From contig LGRX02035288.1 in NCBI GenBank assembly GCA_001247695.2, forward strand, positions 1 to 64,000: a DNA stretch of 64,000 nucleotides. Reading direction: 5' to 3'. A program made the position numbers and the translations under genes. Shown piece after piece: positions 29,489 to 39,259 of this stretch. Within the stretch, counting starts at the first letter, position 1. Each line of letters starts with the position of its first letter. Below the pieces are notes generated by a model, which saw nothing but the letters and a program-made list of their open reading frames with translations, ran no database searches and was not told the origin of the DNA. This DNA comes from Cymbomonas tetramitiformis (taxonomy: Eukaryota; Chlorophyta; Pyramimonadophyceae; Pyramimonadales; Pyramimonadaceae).

Positions 29489-30022
29489 GAGCGGTGGGCA
29501 CTCGAAGAGCGCTTTGACGGAATGCAATTGTACAGAAGTGAAGTAGATGAAGAAACCGCTTATTCGTAATGTCGACATTTTTTTGTGCATAGACACGCTC
29601 TTATAAACCTCGTCTTATCACATTTGCGCGCGTGTTTGACTGTGCACGCAAAAATACAAATATTCGAAATCGAGTTTTTTACGTCTCCGTACATCCGTAT
29701 TCTCTTTCAAGCATCCTCGCGTGATTCGATAAGCGCCACTCCTCGTTTTTCGCTCATCTCTCGCTCCAAACGGCGTCACCGTCATCGCACTATGCAAGTC
29801 GTCGACACGACGCGATAGATAATCAACCTGTCGCCTCGTGCATGACCGAATCGGCGTAGAAATACTTCTCTAACGGCGACACACACACGAGCGGCGGTAC
29901 TCGAGTCAAATCGGACTAGGGGACTAGGCAAGGGCCTACACCGGGATTCCCGGGAGGGCTGCTTGGGCTACTCCTAACATGTGAGACCCACTATTTGTGT
30001 ACAACGCATGTCCACGCACTTA

Positions 30023-30730
30023 TCACGATTGGGCGGCCCGCCCGGAAAACGATGCTGGTAGCGCCCCTTGTGCTCCGTCCACATCCTCCTGAGGTGTGCG
30101 ATCGTCCAGTGCTTCTTCAAGTTTCTGCTTAAACTCATCCGACCTTACATAAGTGTCCAACATTTGTTCTGTCATCGCATGAATCAAGTCCCTTAAATGG
30201 CTGCTCGTCTTATCAGTATACTCCTCAAAACGGCCGTCAAGCTTAGAGAGTCCTGCTCGTAGCGCGTCCATTTCGACGATTGCCGCATTGTAAGAAGTTT
30301 GGAATTGCGTGAGTTGAGCGTCGAGTGCAGCTAACTGGTTGGTGTGGGTCACGAGCTTTGCTCTCGCGTTTTCAATGGAGGGAAGGATGTCAGCAACTGA
30401 CATCGAACGATTCCCGGGCATATGCAAATCGACGATCGCATCATGACGAATTGACATCGTTTCGTGGATGTGGTTCGCCTTCCGCGCGATTGATGAAACA
30501 CGAATCATTACGATCTTACTGGTATCTATACGCCCCACACCGCTGATCGCACCTTTCGTTTGCTCACCGGCGTTTAGAACTGTCACTGTCGGAGCAGGGC
30601 TAAGAAGATGAGGAAACGCGATTTGATGAGTGTGAAGTGGGAAGGTTGTGGAAGAAAAAAGCTCGCTCTTGACGCCGTCTACGATGGCGGCGCCGCTATC
30701 CGTCCGAATCGCAAGCTTTGAAACTTGCAC
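30023..30730 (-). CDS. unknown protein with C-terminal coiled coil
   Basis: 235 codons, intact, but the only start candidate at the 5' end is GTG (30730) directly after a stop. The true start may be in an upstream exon, since ctttaagag before it could be a splice acceptor. Residues 1-115 look globular and beta-rich (VTVLNAGEQTKGAISGVGRI, DLHMPGNRSMSVADI). Residues 118-205 are a coiled coil (AKLVTHTNQLAALDAQLTQF, FEEYTDKTSSHLRDLI). A structural or trimeric fibre-like virion protein would fit, but that is inference. Confidence 0.5.
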   Translation of the reverse strand: MQVSKLAIRTDSGAAIVDGVKSELFSSTTFPLHTHQIAFPHLLSPAPTVTVLNAGEQTKGAISGVGRIDTSKIVMIRVSSIARKANHIHETMSIRHDAIVDLHMPGNRSMSVADILPSIENARAKLVTHTNQLAALDAQLTQFQTSYNAAIVEMDALRAGLSKLDGRFEEYTDKTSSHLRDLIHAMTEQMLDTYVRSDEFKQKLEEALDDRTPQEDVDGAQGALPASFSGRAAQS

Positions 30731-30813
30731 CTCTTAAAGAGCGCGGCATGTAGAGGGAGCCTAGCCCCCACAATGCACCGATTGGTATAAAAAGCGGTTC
30801 CACATGCGAATAT

Positions 30814-30873
30814 CCCGGCCCAGAGCAGGGCCGGGGAAATTAATTTACCCATACGCCCGACGGGCGTGATTTT
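30814..30873. terminator. two GC hairpins, the second followed by a T run
   Basis: cccggccc (30,814-30,821) and gggccggg (30,828-30,835) form an 8-bp stem. acgcccgacgggcgt (30,853-30,867) is a tight hairpin followed by gatttttt. Palindromes at transcript ends are typical of some giant-virus mRNAs (the hairpin rule). However, both flanking genes are on the minus strand and this lies between them, so it could serve the RING gene's 3' end only from the other strand's view. Confidence 0.35.
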
Positions 30874-31084
30874 TTCTTTTTCTTTTTTCTTTCCGAGGAT
30901 TATCCAGGACGGTTAAATATACAGCGGGAGGTTCTACTCGTAAACACCTATCGACAATCACAAAGCAAATCCTTTCACAGCACCCTTGTAAGCGGTCCGT
31001 GAAAGTGGTCCTTCTAACGGGAACATTTGCAGCCCAGTCTCTACATCGTCAGTTCGTTGCCCGCATTTAGTATGCGACGCGGGG

Positions 31085-32288
31085 TTAGCCCTCCTCGGCA
31101 GGGCGCTCGCGTACGCTACGCATCACGCCGGGGATGAATTGGTGCATCCTCTCCGTGTCGTCGACCGCGAAGGCGTTGTCCGAAAGCACCACTCGCTGGA
31201 CGTGCCTGACCTCCGGGAAGCGAGCGAGTATCCTCTCGCGGTAGCTTTGTAGAAAGTTCGCTCGGGACGTGTCCGAAGCGAGTCGGTCCCGCTTGTCGAA
31301 GCGCAATACCTCGCAAAGCCAGTGTCTCTCCGTGTCCCGCAACGCTCCCATATCGGCGATCAGGTTGAGCTTGGACGCCTCGTCCGCTTTCGCTCGCTGC
31401 AGCAGAGGTCCGTGCAGATGAACCCACTCTCTCACGAGGTGGTCGGCGTGCCAAGCCGTGCGACATGTGTGGCACGCCGGTTCGACGCTCGCGACGCCCT
31501 TAAGGCGCAGGTTTCTCAAACACCGCAAACACGCGTGATGCCGACAATGCACCGAGGCCACGGGCAGAAAATGCGGCTCCATGCAAATGGCGCAGATGGC
31601 CTCCTCCTCGGACTCCGAGACTTCCGCGAGCTCGCTGACCGGCGGCGTGCTGACGAACGCGAAATGATAGGGATTCTTGCGCACGACACCTTCGTACAGC
31701 GTGTGGGAGGGTCATGAAAGTCGAGGTGGCGGACTCCAATCGCTTCTCGAACTCCACGAGGAGGTCCTCGACGTTCACGTTACCGGAGTAAAGCGTGGTC
31801 GGTGAAGCCGAAGGTGTCGGCTTGTGCCGCTCGCACTGCGACACCGTGCGCCCGTCGGGGCGCTCCTGAAGGATGCTCGCCTCGATATCAAGGCGGCAGC
31901 AGGGGCACTCGGGTCGAAGGCAGAGGCGACGCCGGGTCTCCTCCTGCCGAGCCGGGCTGGACTGGCTCCACCTGGCTCGACTCCCGAAGGCGAGGCACAG
32001 CTCGGCCATCTCGTTCCTGCGCGCCGCGATCGCGGGTGAGTCCGAAGCGACGGAACCGTCCGAAGCGTAAACAGGCCGACGGTCGAGAGCGTACCTCATG
32101 GAGAGCCCCCGAAACCGCGCCTCGTGACGAGGCTTCTTCTTGGGCGCCCCTGGCGGCGAGGTGGGCGAACTCCGGGGGGTGGGCTCGGGGCTGCTGTAAC
32201 GGTCACGACGCGGCGCGGTCAGGATGCGTCCCGGAGTGGAGCACCGAAGCATGGACGGGGAGAGCGAGCGACAGCGCTTAGGAGCCAT
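31085..32288 (-). pseudogene. RING-finger protein in two overlapping frames
   Basis: The first frame starts at the ATG at 32288 (MAPKRCRSLSPSML). It is Ser/Pro/Arg-rich with a Cys cluster (CLRPECPCC) and remains coding-like to about 31,715 (NVNVEDLLVEFEKRLESATS). A second frame takes over from about 31,715 to 31,085. It holds a C3HC4 RING: CAIC, then C-x-H-x2-C-x2-C (CRHHACLRC), then CHTC, near its residues 31-76, followed by a charged helical tail. The second frame has no ATG at its start, so a one-base frameshift in a single gene of about 390 residues is the simplest reading. RING proteins are usually E3 ubiquitin ligases, and large DNA viruses often carry them. Confidence 0.55.
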
Positions 32289-32403
32289 GACGCGAAGAGA
32301 GGAGGTAAGTTGTGGAGGGCGCAAACACTGGCGATTCGGCAGCGAAATGAGGCGATGCACCATCGGCTCGGTTTAAATGGTCCAGCGAACGACCGTCGCC
32401 GCC

Positions 32404-32522
32404 GATCACGCTCGGCGGCCGATCACGCTCGGCGGCCGATCACGCTCGGCGGCCGATCACGCTCGGCGGCCGATCACGCTCGGCGGCCGATCACGCTCGG
32501 CGGCCGATCACGCTCGGCGGCC
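32404..32522. repeat. iteron-like array, seven 17-bp repeats
   Basis: gatcacgctcggcggcc is repeated seven times head to tail without a single mismatch (7 x 17 = 119 bp). It lies 116 bp upstream of the RING gene's ATG, between it and the next minus-strand gene. Perfect identity implies recent expansion or function, as in iteron-type origins or promoter-proximal binding sites. Confidence 0.9.
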
Positions 32523-32661
32523 ACAGGTGGAACAGCGGTTCGGATGTAAAAAGGGCAAACCATCATAAAATCGCTTCACAACCGAGCGACGCACCAAAAC
32601 AATCACACCTCCCCCAGCTTACTCGCTCTTTCCACGGAAGAAACATGTCTCTGAAACGCAG

Positions 32662-33207
32662 TCACACTTCCAACCCCGCCGGTGCTTCGCCTGTTTGGTA
32701 CTGATTACGAGCGGCCTCGGTCACATCACCAAAAGACATTGTGCCGTTATCGATGACGTCCAACTTTTCGGGCCAGCGACGGACGATTTCCAGGATGCCT
32801 TCCGGGGGATGCAAATCGAACTTCAAGGCTCTTCTGTACCGTTCGGACACGCTCATGCCAGCTCGCGGTCCAAACTTTCTCGCGAGTTGGAAGGCGTTCA
32901 CACGCTCGACATCCTGAACGGTGATTCCGCGAGCGGCGCTCGAAGAGCGTATGCGCGACGCGTGCTCCTTGGCGCGCCTCCTACGTAGCGTGTCTTTGAT
33001 CAGACCGCACCGCGATTTTAAACGTTCCACATTCTGCGCGACAAACGTACGAATGCTATCTTGACGGGATTTGCCCGCATAGAGTTCGCTATCGCGACTC
33101 ACTTCTTTCAAGCACTTTTCCATTTTGATAAGACGAATCCGCAACGCCCGTTCGCCTTCCTCGTGCAGATAAGGATTCCCATCATCCGCGCTCTCGAGTA
33201 CCCGCAA
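32662..33207 (-). CDS. unknown basic helical protein
   Basis: 181 codons, coding-like throughout (ALRIRLIKMEKCLKEVSR, RYRRALKFDLHPPEGILEIV), strongly basic in the middle (IKDTLRRRRAKEHASRIR). No ATG at the 5' end; the frame begins at a TTG after a stop, so the first exon or the start is missing. No family recognised. DNA or RNA binding is possible from its charge. Confidence 0.45.
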   Translation of the reverse strand: MRVLESADDGNPYLHEEGERALRIRLIKMEKCLKEVSRDSELYAGKSRQDSIRTFVAQNVERLKSRCGLIKDTLRRRRAKEHASRIRSSSAARGITVQDVERVNAFQLARKFGPRAGMSVSERYRRALKFDLHPPEGILEIVRRWPEKLDVIDNGTMSFGDVTEAARNQYQTGEAPAGLEV

Positions 33208-33603
33208 GATTCATCCGAGACGTGTCTAATTTGCTTTCGTCTGAGAAGGACTTACGCGCCGAACTGATGGACATATTCTTAGAGAAATACGTAAAAATGA
33301 CAAAATACCGAGATCACGCTTGCCACGTTACGTTTAATAAGAGTGTCTGGAAAGCAATCAAAACAGCAGAAACAGCCCAGCAGCAGTGAGGGCACGGATG
33401 ATGGCGACGATGAGCACTCCTCCGGTGTTGACGAGAGTCTATATGACCGTGGGATGCGTTTGGCATCGCAGAAGGAACACTTAGCGACTAAGTCCGGGCT
33501 TCGAACCAAGCGTTTGCGACGCGCCGCGCACAAAAACGTCTCGGCTTTGGATGCAACGACACGCATCGAACCAGTGCAATGCGCAGCACGGGCGCTTATT
33601 TGA
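33207..33603 (+). pseudogene. frameshifted gene fragment
   Basis: The first frame from 33,207 is coding-like (RFIRDVSNLLSSEKDLRAEL, then FLEKYVKMTKYRDHACHV) and stops at 33,388. About 40 bases earlier (near 33,345) a +1 frame takes over and continues (SGKQSKQQKQPSSSEGTDDG, then GMRLASQKEHLATKSGL) to the stop at 33,603. One frameshift in a single gene of 130 or more residues explains both. N-terminus unknown; it abuts the divergent minus-strand gene. Convergent with the TylF-like gene. No family recognised. Confidence 0.4.
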
Positions 33604-33617
33604 TATCCGCTCAGGAT

Positions 33618-35079
33618 TCACTCCTCCGTGGAGACATAATCGAAACTTCGTCTGTAGTGAAATATGCAGTTTTTATTTGAGCTTGTCCATTTGACAACGT
33701 CATCAGCCGTCATGGTGAAACCGTGCTCGGGGGTCACACCGGGGCCCATGGCCTCCACCACAAAGTACGGCCGCCAGCCTGTGTGGGTGTGAACCATATT
33801 GGAAGCACATGGTCCACATACACAGCGGAACCTGACGTTGTACTTAACGGACATTTCTTTGTGCGCTTGTGCCTCACCGCCATGGGCGTACGGATCCACA
33901 GCCGGCCGGTCCATCACCTGTTCTGCTCTCGGACTCACGTACTTTCCATTTTTGTCCTGTCGACGGTGTGACGCACATGGCACTACCCACCAGTCGTCGT
34001 ACCCAATGAGCGTCCCAACCTGAATTAGCCCCTCGCGAAACATCCAATCTAGAGATTGCACCGTCGATGTGTGCAAATCACAATCGATGTCTACATAAAG
34101 CGCCGGAGCCATTCTGCGTGGAAGGAAGCGGTCCACGGTGTCCGCATTGAGCGATTCGTTGTAAAAGCCCTTAACAAATTGCACTTCATCCGGCCCCCCA
34201 AGACTCCGAGTCAACCCCTCCATAGTCACACCTTTCAAGGTGGCATTATACTGACCGACACTCCAGTGTCGCAATCTGGGAACACTCTCAGTTTCTTCTG
34301 GAAGCCCTTGGAAGCTGTCGAAGCCCCATATAAAATTTGAGGGAAACGTCCCTTTGATTTTCTTGAGCGTGGTTCCCTCAAATACCCCAAATTGGTACAC
34401 GTCGCCAGTCACCTGTAAAACAGGCAGGACGTTCACGAGAGACCATGTCACAGCCTTCACCGGAGATGAGGCAAAAATTCCCCATTTGTCCATTTGGGTT
34501 TCAGGACCAGAATTTACTTCAAAATGACACATGTTATCACCGAAACTGCGCAACATCTTCAACCGACGTGAAAACTCATCCAAGCCTTCTTTTCCAATTG
34601 GCTCACTGTGATCTGCCATATCGCTGTCCACGACCGCCCAATCCGGTAACCAACATTTTAAGCTGAGTGCAACCTAAAGCAAAGAAAGGTGCATTAAACT
34701 ACACCGGTACGTATAGTGAACGTCACACGAGTAAACTACCTCTCCGTACAGATCAAGCGCTGCACTTGGATGTGGCTGTGAATACACCAGACATAAGGAA
34801 TGCCGAAATCAAGGACCAACGAATGTGCGTGGCAGCTTATTGTCAAAGAATGTGCTCTCACAGCCATGCCAAGTAGATTTTTTACGATGGAGCCATTCTC
34901 TCGTAAGGTAGCCTACCGGTGCGCTGTGTCTGCAAGGCTGGGTTTTGTGGAGCGCTGGCTTTTCCGCAAGTGCAAGATACATACCTGGAGTTACTGCGCG
35001 TTACAGGTTGTGGATTCTTGGAGCAGGGTTTGTGGAGACTTGTAAAGATGGTGATAATGCTGAGCAGGCACACCGCCAT
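33618..35079 (-). CDS. TylF-like methyltransferase with membrane anchor, two exons
   Basis: Exon 2 (34662-33618) encodes a macrocin-O-methyltransferase (TylF) fold: GDVYQFGVFEGTTLKKI for SAM binding, then GFDSFQGLPEETE, then VDIDCDLHTST, an acidic metal-binding motif. TylF-type enzymes methylate sugar hydroxyls. The frame is open at its 5' end but lacks an ATG there. An exon at 35079-34985 starts MAVCLLSIITIFTSLHKP, a signal-anchor, and ends at a strong donor (ccag|gtatgt). The acceptor ctcag at 34,663 is in matching phase (both 2), giving a 379-residue type II membrane protein with a 322-bp intron. That would place a sugar methyltransferase in the Golgi lumen. A spliced gene in a virus-like segment suggests host origin or capture from a host. 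Confidence 0.6.
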
Positions 35080-35568
35080 AGTTGCCTGCAGTAGCAAGGC
35101 GTTCGCAACACTCTGTTCTCGGCGCTCTCCACAAGCGCGAGAGCAACGAAGATTTGGGGGATTGATGGATAGGACAAGTACCTGGATGACCCTGATGGCG
35201 GGCGTCCTGTAGAAGTCCATATCTGAGGGTCCCCGCGAGCACGCCACACAGAGAACCACGTGTGTGCTCGGTCAAGCGCCCTCGGCCTTTGCGTTTGTGC
35301 TCGCAACCGTCGCCAGTCACCTGACCGTGTAATCGCAACCGGCTCTTGACATTGTTCGCCACACAGGAGAAGGCGGATTGCACTTGGTGTCGTATATATA
35401 CGTGTGCCCCGGATTCGGAGTATCGAAGCGCTTAAGTGCGCGTGTACGTTCCGTCGCGTACGATCCGTACACGTTCGTTTGGTGTACGGGTGCTCCACCG
35501 AATATAAGGTGCTGGACGGAGTAAGTAAATCGGGCGAATGGATGGTTCGTATAATCGAAATTCGGTGA
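35080..35568. other. intergenic, 5' region of the TylF-like gene
   Basis: No gene supported; overlapping minus-strand ORFs here are weak. tatatata-like sequence near 35,393 (cgtatatatacg) could be a TATA element for the minus-strand gene. Confidence 0.35.
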
Positions 35569-38500
35569 TTAAGTCGGTGTTAATTTTGTCGGGGGCACGT
35601 ACCACCCTGCCGGGTTGGTCCTCGAAAGAGCATCGGCGGTGGCTTCGACGATACGAAGCTGTCTCGCGTGCGACACTGGGGACTCCAAAGCGCGTTCGTC
35701 CACGAAGCGACCGTTCGGGACCGTGCGGAGCACGGGCGTGGAGGGCCGCGCAACCTTCTGCTCCAGACGGCTCCAGTACGACAACGTGAAGCTTTCGAAG
35801 GGGGCCCCGCCCAGACCCAGCACTCGATCGTCGGTCGATAGGCGCAGACCGCCGCTCGAGGAGTTCATCACGAGGCTCCCACCGGCGAAGCGTCCGTGCG
35901 GCGTCACGGAAAATTCGAGCGCGGGTCGTCCCCGCGTGAGGTTGAAACTTCCTTGCGGAGCTTCTCGCCCGTTCCCGTTCACCGCGCGCAGGGGATCCTC
36001 CTCGTCTTGGAACGTGAGGCGGTATCGGAGGGCGTCGAATCTCGGGTCCGTCGTTCGAGTGACGAGGCGACGCTCGCTTTCGGGCACGCCTTTTTGGCAC
36101 ACGCACTTGACGTGCGCGAAGCGGTCGCAACCGTGCCAAACGTTTTTCGCGTCGTTGTAATAAAGCTCCGCCACGTTGTGCGCGCGAATCACGTACAGAC
36201 AGCCGGACGGGTAGGCGACGGTGTCGATCTCCCCCGCGACGACACCGCCAAGTTGCTCCCGCACACGATCGCCGAGGCACGTTTCCTTGTTCGCTCGCAA
36301 AGCTTCCGAGCACGCAAAAGCGCTGAACCCCCAGGCGCTCACGGACGAGGAGTCGGTGGCGTTTCCCTGCGCGTCGTCCGCGGATGAATCGACCGTTCCG
36401 ACGTAGTCGCCGTACCACACCTCGGCGCCTTGGACGAGCCCCGACGGCATGTAGTAGTACCCCGCGGTGAGCTTGATCAGGAAAGCGTCCGCGAGTGGTA
36501 AAGCGGACTTGGCTTCCGGTTCCGACGCGAACACCGGAAAGTACCCTTCCACCATCACGCCGCGAGGAGGGGCGGGAGGCAACGCGGGAGGCGACGGCGG
36601 GTTGGACAGAGGCTCGGACGGGTAGTATACGAGCGCGCTCTCCGTGATTCCGCCGGTCGTCGACGCGCGCACGCGAGCGGACAAGCATGTCGCGGTCGCG
36701 TTTCCGGTGAGGTTCACCCAGCCGTCATCAGGGGAGATCGCTTCCGTCACGTCGATGACCGTCGCGAACGTCGAACTCGCGTTGCCGAAGTCCTCGTAGC
36801 AGGTCACACTCAAGGATTCCAGAAGGCCGTCGTTCATGGCGAAGGCGATGCCGTCCACGTATCGCGCTTCGCCAAATCTGTAAAGCATGTTGTACCTTCC
36901 GTCCGAAGTGAACCATCCGGTGCTGTCGGACCGGTCGAACAGATCTGTCGGACAGCCCGCCTCGTGCCGAACCGGGGTGTGATTTCCGTGGTTCAGGGTG
37001 TGATTTTCGTTCGGAAAGCCGAAACGCACGACACCCTCGGTCCCCGAGGTCGCGTTGCAGTCCCACTCCCCCAGGGCGAGGCTGCAGTTGTGAGGAATCT
37101 CGTGCTGCGAGCCGAGATATCCGCGACGGTAAAGTGGATAATAGCCGTCCAGCGACCGGGCTTCGTCCTCGTCGTACGGAGAGATGTAGAGCGTGTCGCC
37201 GTTGGAGAGAGAGTAGGAGCGATCGTACGTGCTCAGGACCCACGCGTCTTTTTTATTCGTGTCGCACGCCGTGTTATCCGACGCCCGGTTCAGAGCGTGG
37301 TTGTCCGTCACTATGATGTGCTCGCCGGTGTACCACTCGGGAAACTCGAACCATCTCTGGTCGGGCACGACGCGCACACCCAAAAAGTAAGCGCCGATCT
37401 CGTAACCGTCATAAATCTTGCCACGATACATGTGTTGCGGAGTGTACGCCGCCAAACTGAAGTGTGCCGGGTCGGCGACCTGGATGTAGTAGTTCGACTT
37501 TTCGCCGGGGCGCGTGACCAAGTAGGTGTCGCGCATGCTCTGGATGTCGGCGAAGGTGCGATCCGCAGCGTTGGCGGTACCGTAATTGGGAGAGCGATAC
37601 TCGTACATATGGCGTCCGTTGCCGGAGACGTCCTCCCACCAATTTTCTGTGTGCATCGGGTACCACGCCAGCACATCTTGCAAGAGAGGGTCTTCGGTTC
37701 CGGCGAAACCCTCCTCTTTGTAAATACGCGACAGCTCGCCTTCGTCGAGGGATCGATTGAAAAGTATGAGGTTGTTGTACGGATACGAACCGACGTCAAA
37801 TCGATTGTAATCGAAGCCACACGAAAAGGATGCCCGATCCCAGGTGGGCCAATAATTCCAATTCTGATTAGAAAAATCGTTTGCGCTGTTGGGGATTTCT
37901 TCAAACGTGTCGTTGTATCCTATGTACACGCGCAACTTCTTTTGCTTGTAGGTGACCGCGAACATTTGCGCGGAGCCTTGCAATCCGTCGAAGTGGTCTT
38001 GTTCGTAATAACCGTCGTTGTAACTTGTGTGCATGTCGTTGTAAAAGGCTTGACCGGAATCCGCGCTTCCGAATCCGGTGTAGAAGTATACATAAGGGTA
38101 GGCGGAGGCGGCCCGAGCGGGAGTCACGGCGATCTGTCCAAGCCAGAATACATCTCGGTCTCCGTCGGTCAGTCCGCAGCCTCCTCTTCTGGTCATGCCC
38201 CAACGGTTGCTAGCGTCGTAAGGAACGCCGGCCGCCAAAATGGTGAAATAAACAAACGTAAATCCTGTGGAATCGTCTTGGTTCTTCGTGTTGAACGCGC
38301 GCGCGAGCTCTTCGTCCGGCTCGGACATGATTCCGTTGTGCCGATCCCAATCCGCCGGGAAATCGGTCGTTTCCAGTCGCGCCTTGTAGCCGTATCGATA
38401 TTCGTTGGTGGTTGTGTCCACGTCCCCTCGTCCGAAGACGTACCAGTTGCTGGTGCTTAAAGATCGGACGCCGACTCGCGGAAGCGTGAGCAGACTGGGG

Positions 38501-39078
38501 GGCGTTGGCGGCATTCTCGGAGGCGCGGGCGGAGGCGAAGGTGACGAAGGTGGCGAAGGTGGCGGCGACAGGGTGGGGCCGACATACTCCGTCGCGAAGA
38601 TTCGCAGTTCCATGATCACGGTCGGAACGGAGGCGTACGCATCTCGAATGCCGAAAAATATGGCATCCGTGGTGACGACGGGGTCGAAGGTCACCATGAG
38701 CGATCGGCCCTCCCCGTCTCGATAGTTTTCGAGGAATCTCGTCTTTTCAAACTCGTCCCTCAAGGAGTCCTCCTCGGGTGGGTAGTCGCACAGGGAGAAG
38801 CGATGGTTCGGTATTTCGTACCTCTTGGACGAAACGTCGGTGACGTTCGCGCGCACTTCGGTGTCCGAAGACGCCGCCGTCCAGTTCGAGACCGCGCGCC
38901 AGGTCACTCCGTCATCGCTCGCGACCAAAAGTCCCGCCGCGGGGAACTCGCCCTGACTGTGCAACGTGACGGAACGCAGCGCTTCGGGGGTGAGCAGATC
39001 GACGTACAGCACGGGCTGCGTCCACGACGGCCACAGGTAAAGGTAGTCCTCGAACGTGTGGTCGTTCAAGCTCGTCAC
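35569..39078 (-). CDS. giant surface protein with proline linkers and LamG-like domain
   Basis: 1169 codons without interruption. Residues about 1-165 look like a discoidin (F5/8)-type domain (MELRIFATE at its end). Then comes a linker PPPSPPSSPSPPPAPPRMPP; a long aromatic-rich beta domain (about 210-480) with concanavalin/LamG-like strands (LILFNRSLDEGELSRIYKEE); a second module with disulphide-type cysteines and many N-glycosylation sites; and a second linker (NPPSPPALPPAPP near 825). After that is a C-type-lectin-like stretch (CLYVIRAHNVAELYYND, CDRFAHVKCVCQK) and a LamG start (FESFTLSYWSRL) that ends early. Such architectures occur in algal walls and on algal virus particles. No ATG at the 5' end (GTG at 39,078 after a stop) and a truncated last domain suggest a damaged or spliced gene. 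Confidence 0.55.
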   Translation of the reverse strand: MTSLNDHTFEDYLYLWPSWTQPVLYVDLLTPEALRSVTLHSQGEFPAAGLLVASDDGVTWRAVSNWTAASSDTEVRANVTDVSSKRYEIPNHRFSLCDYPPEEDSLRDEFEKTRFLENYRDGEGRSLMVTFDPVVTTDAIFFGIRDAYASVPTVIMELRIFATEYVGPTLSPPPSPPSSPSPPPAPPRMPPTPPSLLTLPRVGVRSLSTSNWYVFGRGDVDTTTNEYRYGYKARLETTDFPADWDRHNGIMSEPDEELARAFNTKNQDDSTGFTFVYFTILAAGVPYDASNRWGMTRRGGCGLTDGDRDVFWLGQIAVTPARAASAYPYVYFYTGFGSADSGQAFYNDMHTSYNDGYYEQDHFDGLQGSAQMFAVTYKQKKLRVYIGYNDTFEEIPNSANDFSNQNWNYWPTWDRASFSCGFDYNRFDVGSYPYNNLILFNRSLDEGELSRIYKEEGFAGTEDPLLQDVLAWYPMHTENWWEDVSGNGRHMYEYRSPNYGTANAADRTFADIQSMRDTYLVTRPGEKSNYYIQVADPAHFSLAAYTPQHMYRGKIYDGYEIGAYFLGVRVVPDQRWFEFPEWYTGEHIIVTDNHALNRASDNTACDTNKKDAWVLSTYDRSYSLSNGDTLYISPYDEDEARSLDGYYPLYRRGYLGSQHEIPHNCSLALGEWDCNATSGTEGVVRFGFPNENHTLNHGNHTPVRHEAGCPTDLFDRSDSTGWFTSDGRYNMLYRFGEARYVDGIAFAMNDGLLESLSVTCYEDFGNASSTFATVIDVTEAISPDDGWVNLTGNATATCLSARVRASTTGGITESALVYYPSEPLSNPPSPPALPPAPPRGVMVEGYFPVFASEPEAKSALPLADAFLIKLTAGYYYMPSGLVQGAEVWYGDYVGTVDSSADDAQGNATDSSSVSAWGFSAFACSEALRANKETCLGDRVREQLGGVVAGEIDTVAYPSGCLYVIRAHNVAELYYNDAKNVWHGCDRFAHVKCVCQKGVPESERRLVTRTTDPRFDALRYRLTFQDEEDPLRAVNGNGREAPQGSFNLTRGRPALEFSVTPHGRFAGGSLVMNSSSGGLRLSTDDRVLGLGGAPFESFTLSYWSRLEQKVARPSTPVLRTVPNGRFVDERALESPVSHARQLRIVEATADALSRTNPAGWYVPPTKLTPT

Positions 39079-39259
39079 ATCGAGGTGCGACGCGTACGTG
39101 TATCACGAATTTTGACAGGCTCGATCAAACGAGAACATCGATGGCACACCGCGTTTGTGGGACGAACGTTCGTGTATGTCAAGCCCACCGTTTCATTTTT
39201 AAGTCGCGCATCGGATCGAGGACGAGCCTCCGCCGTACGAAGCATCCTTGCACGTGCCG

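Noticed and set aside
35432..36688. 418-codon Arg-rich minus-strand ORF
   Set aside because: It overlaps the giant surface-protein gene in another frame and has the Arg-rich composition of a GC-rich shadow.
36964..38460. 498-codon plus-strand ORF
   Set aside because: Antisense shadow of the giant surface-protein gene; Val/Arg-rich without domains.
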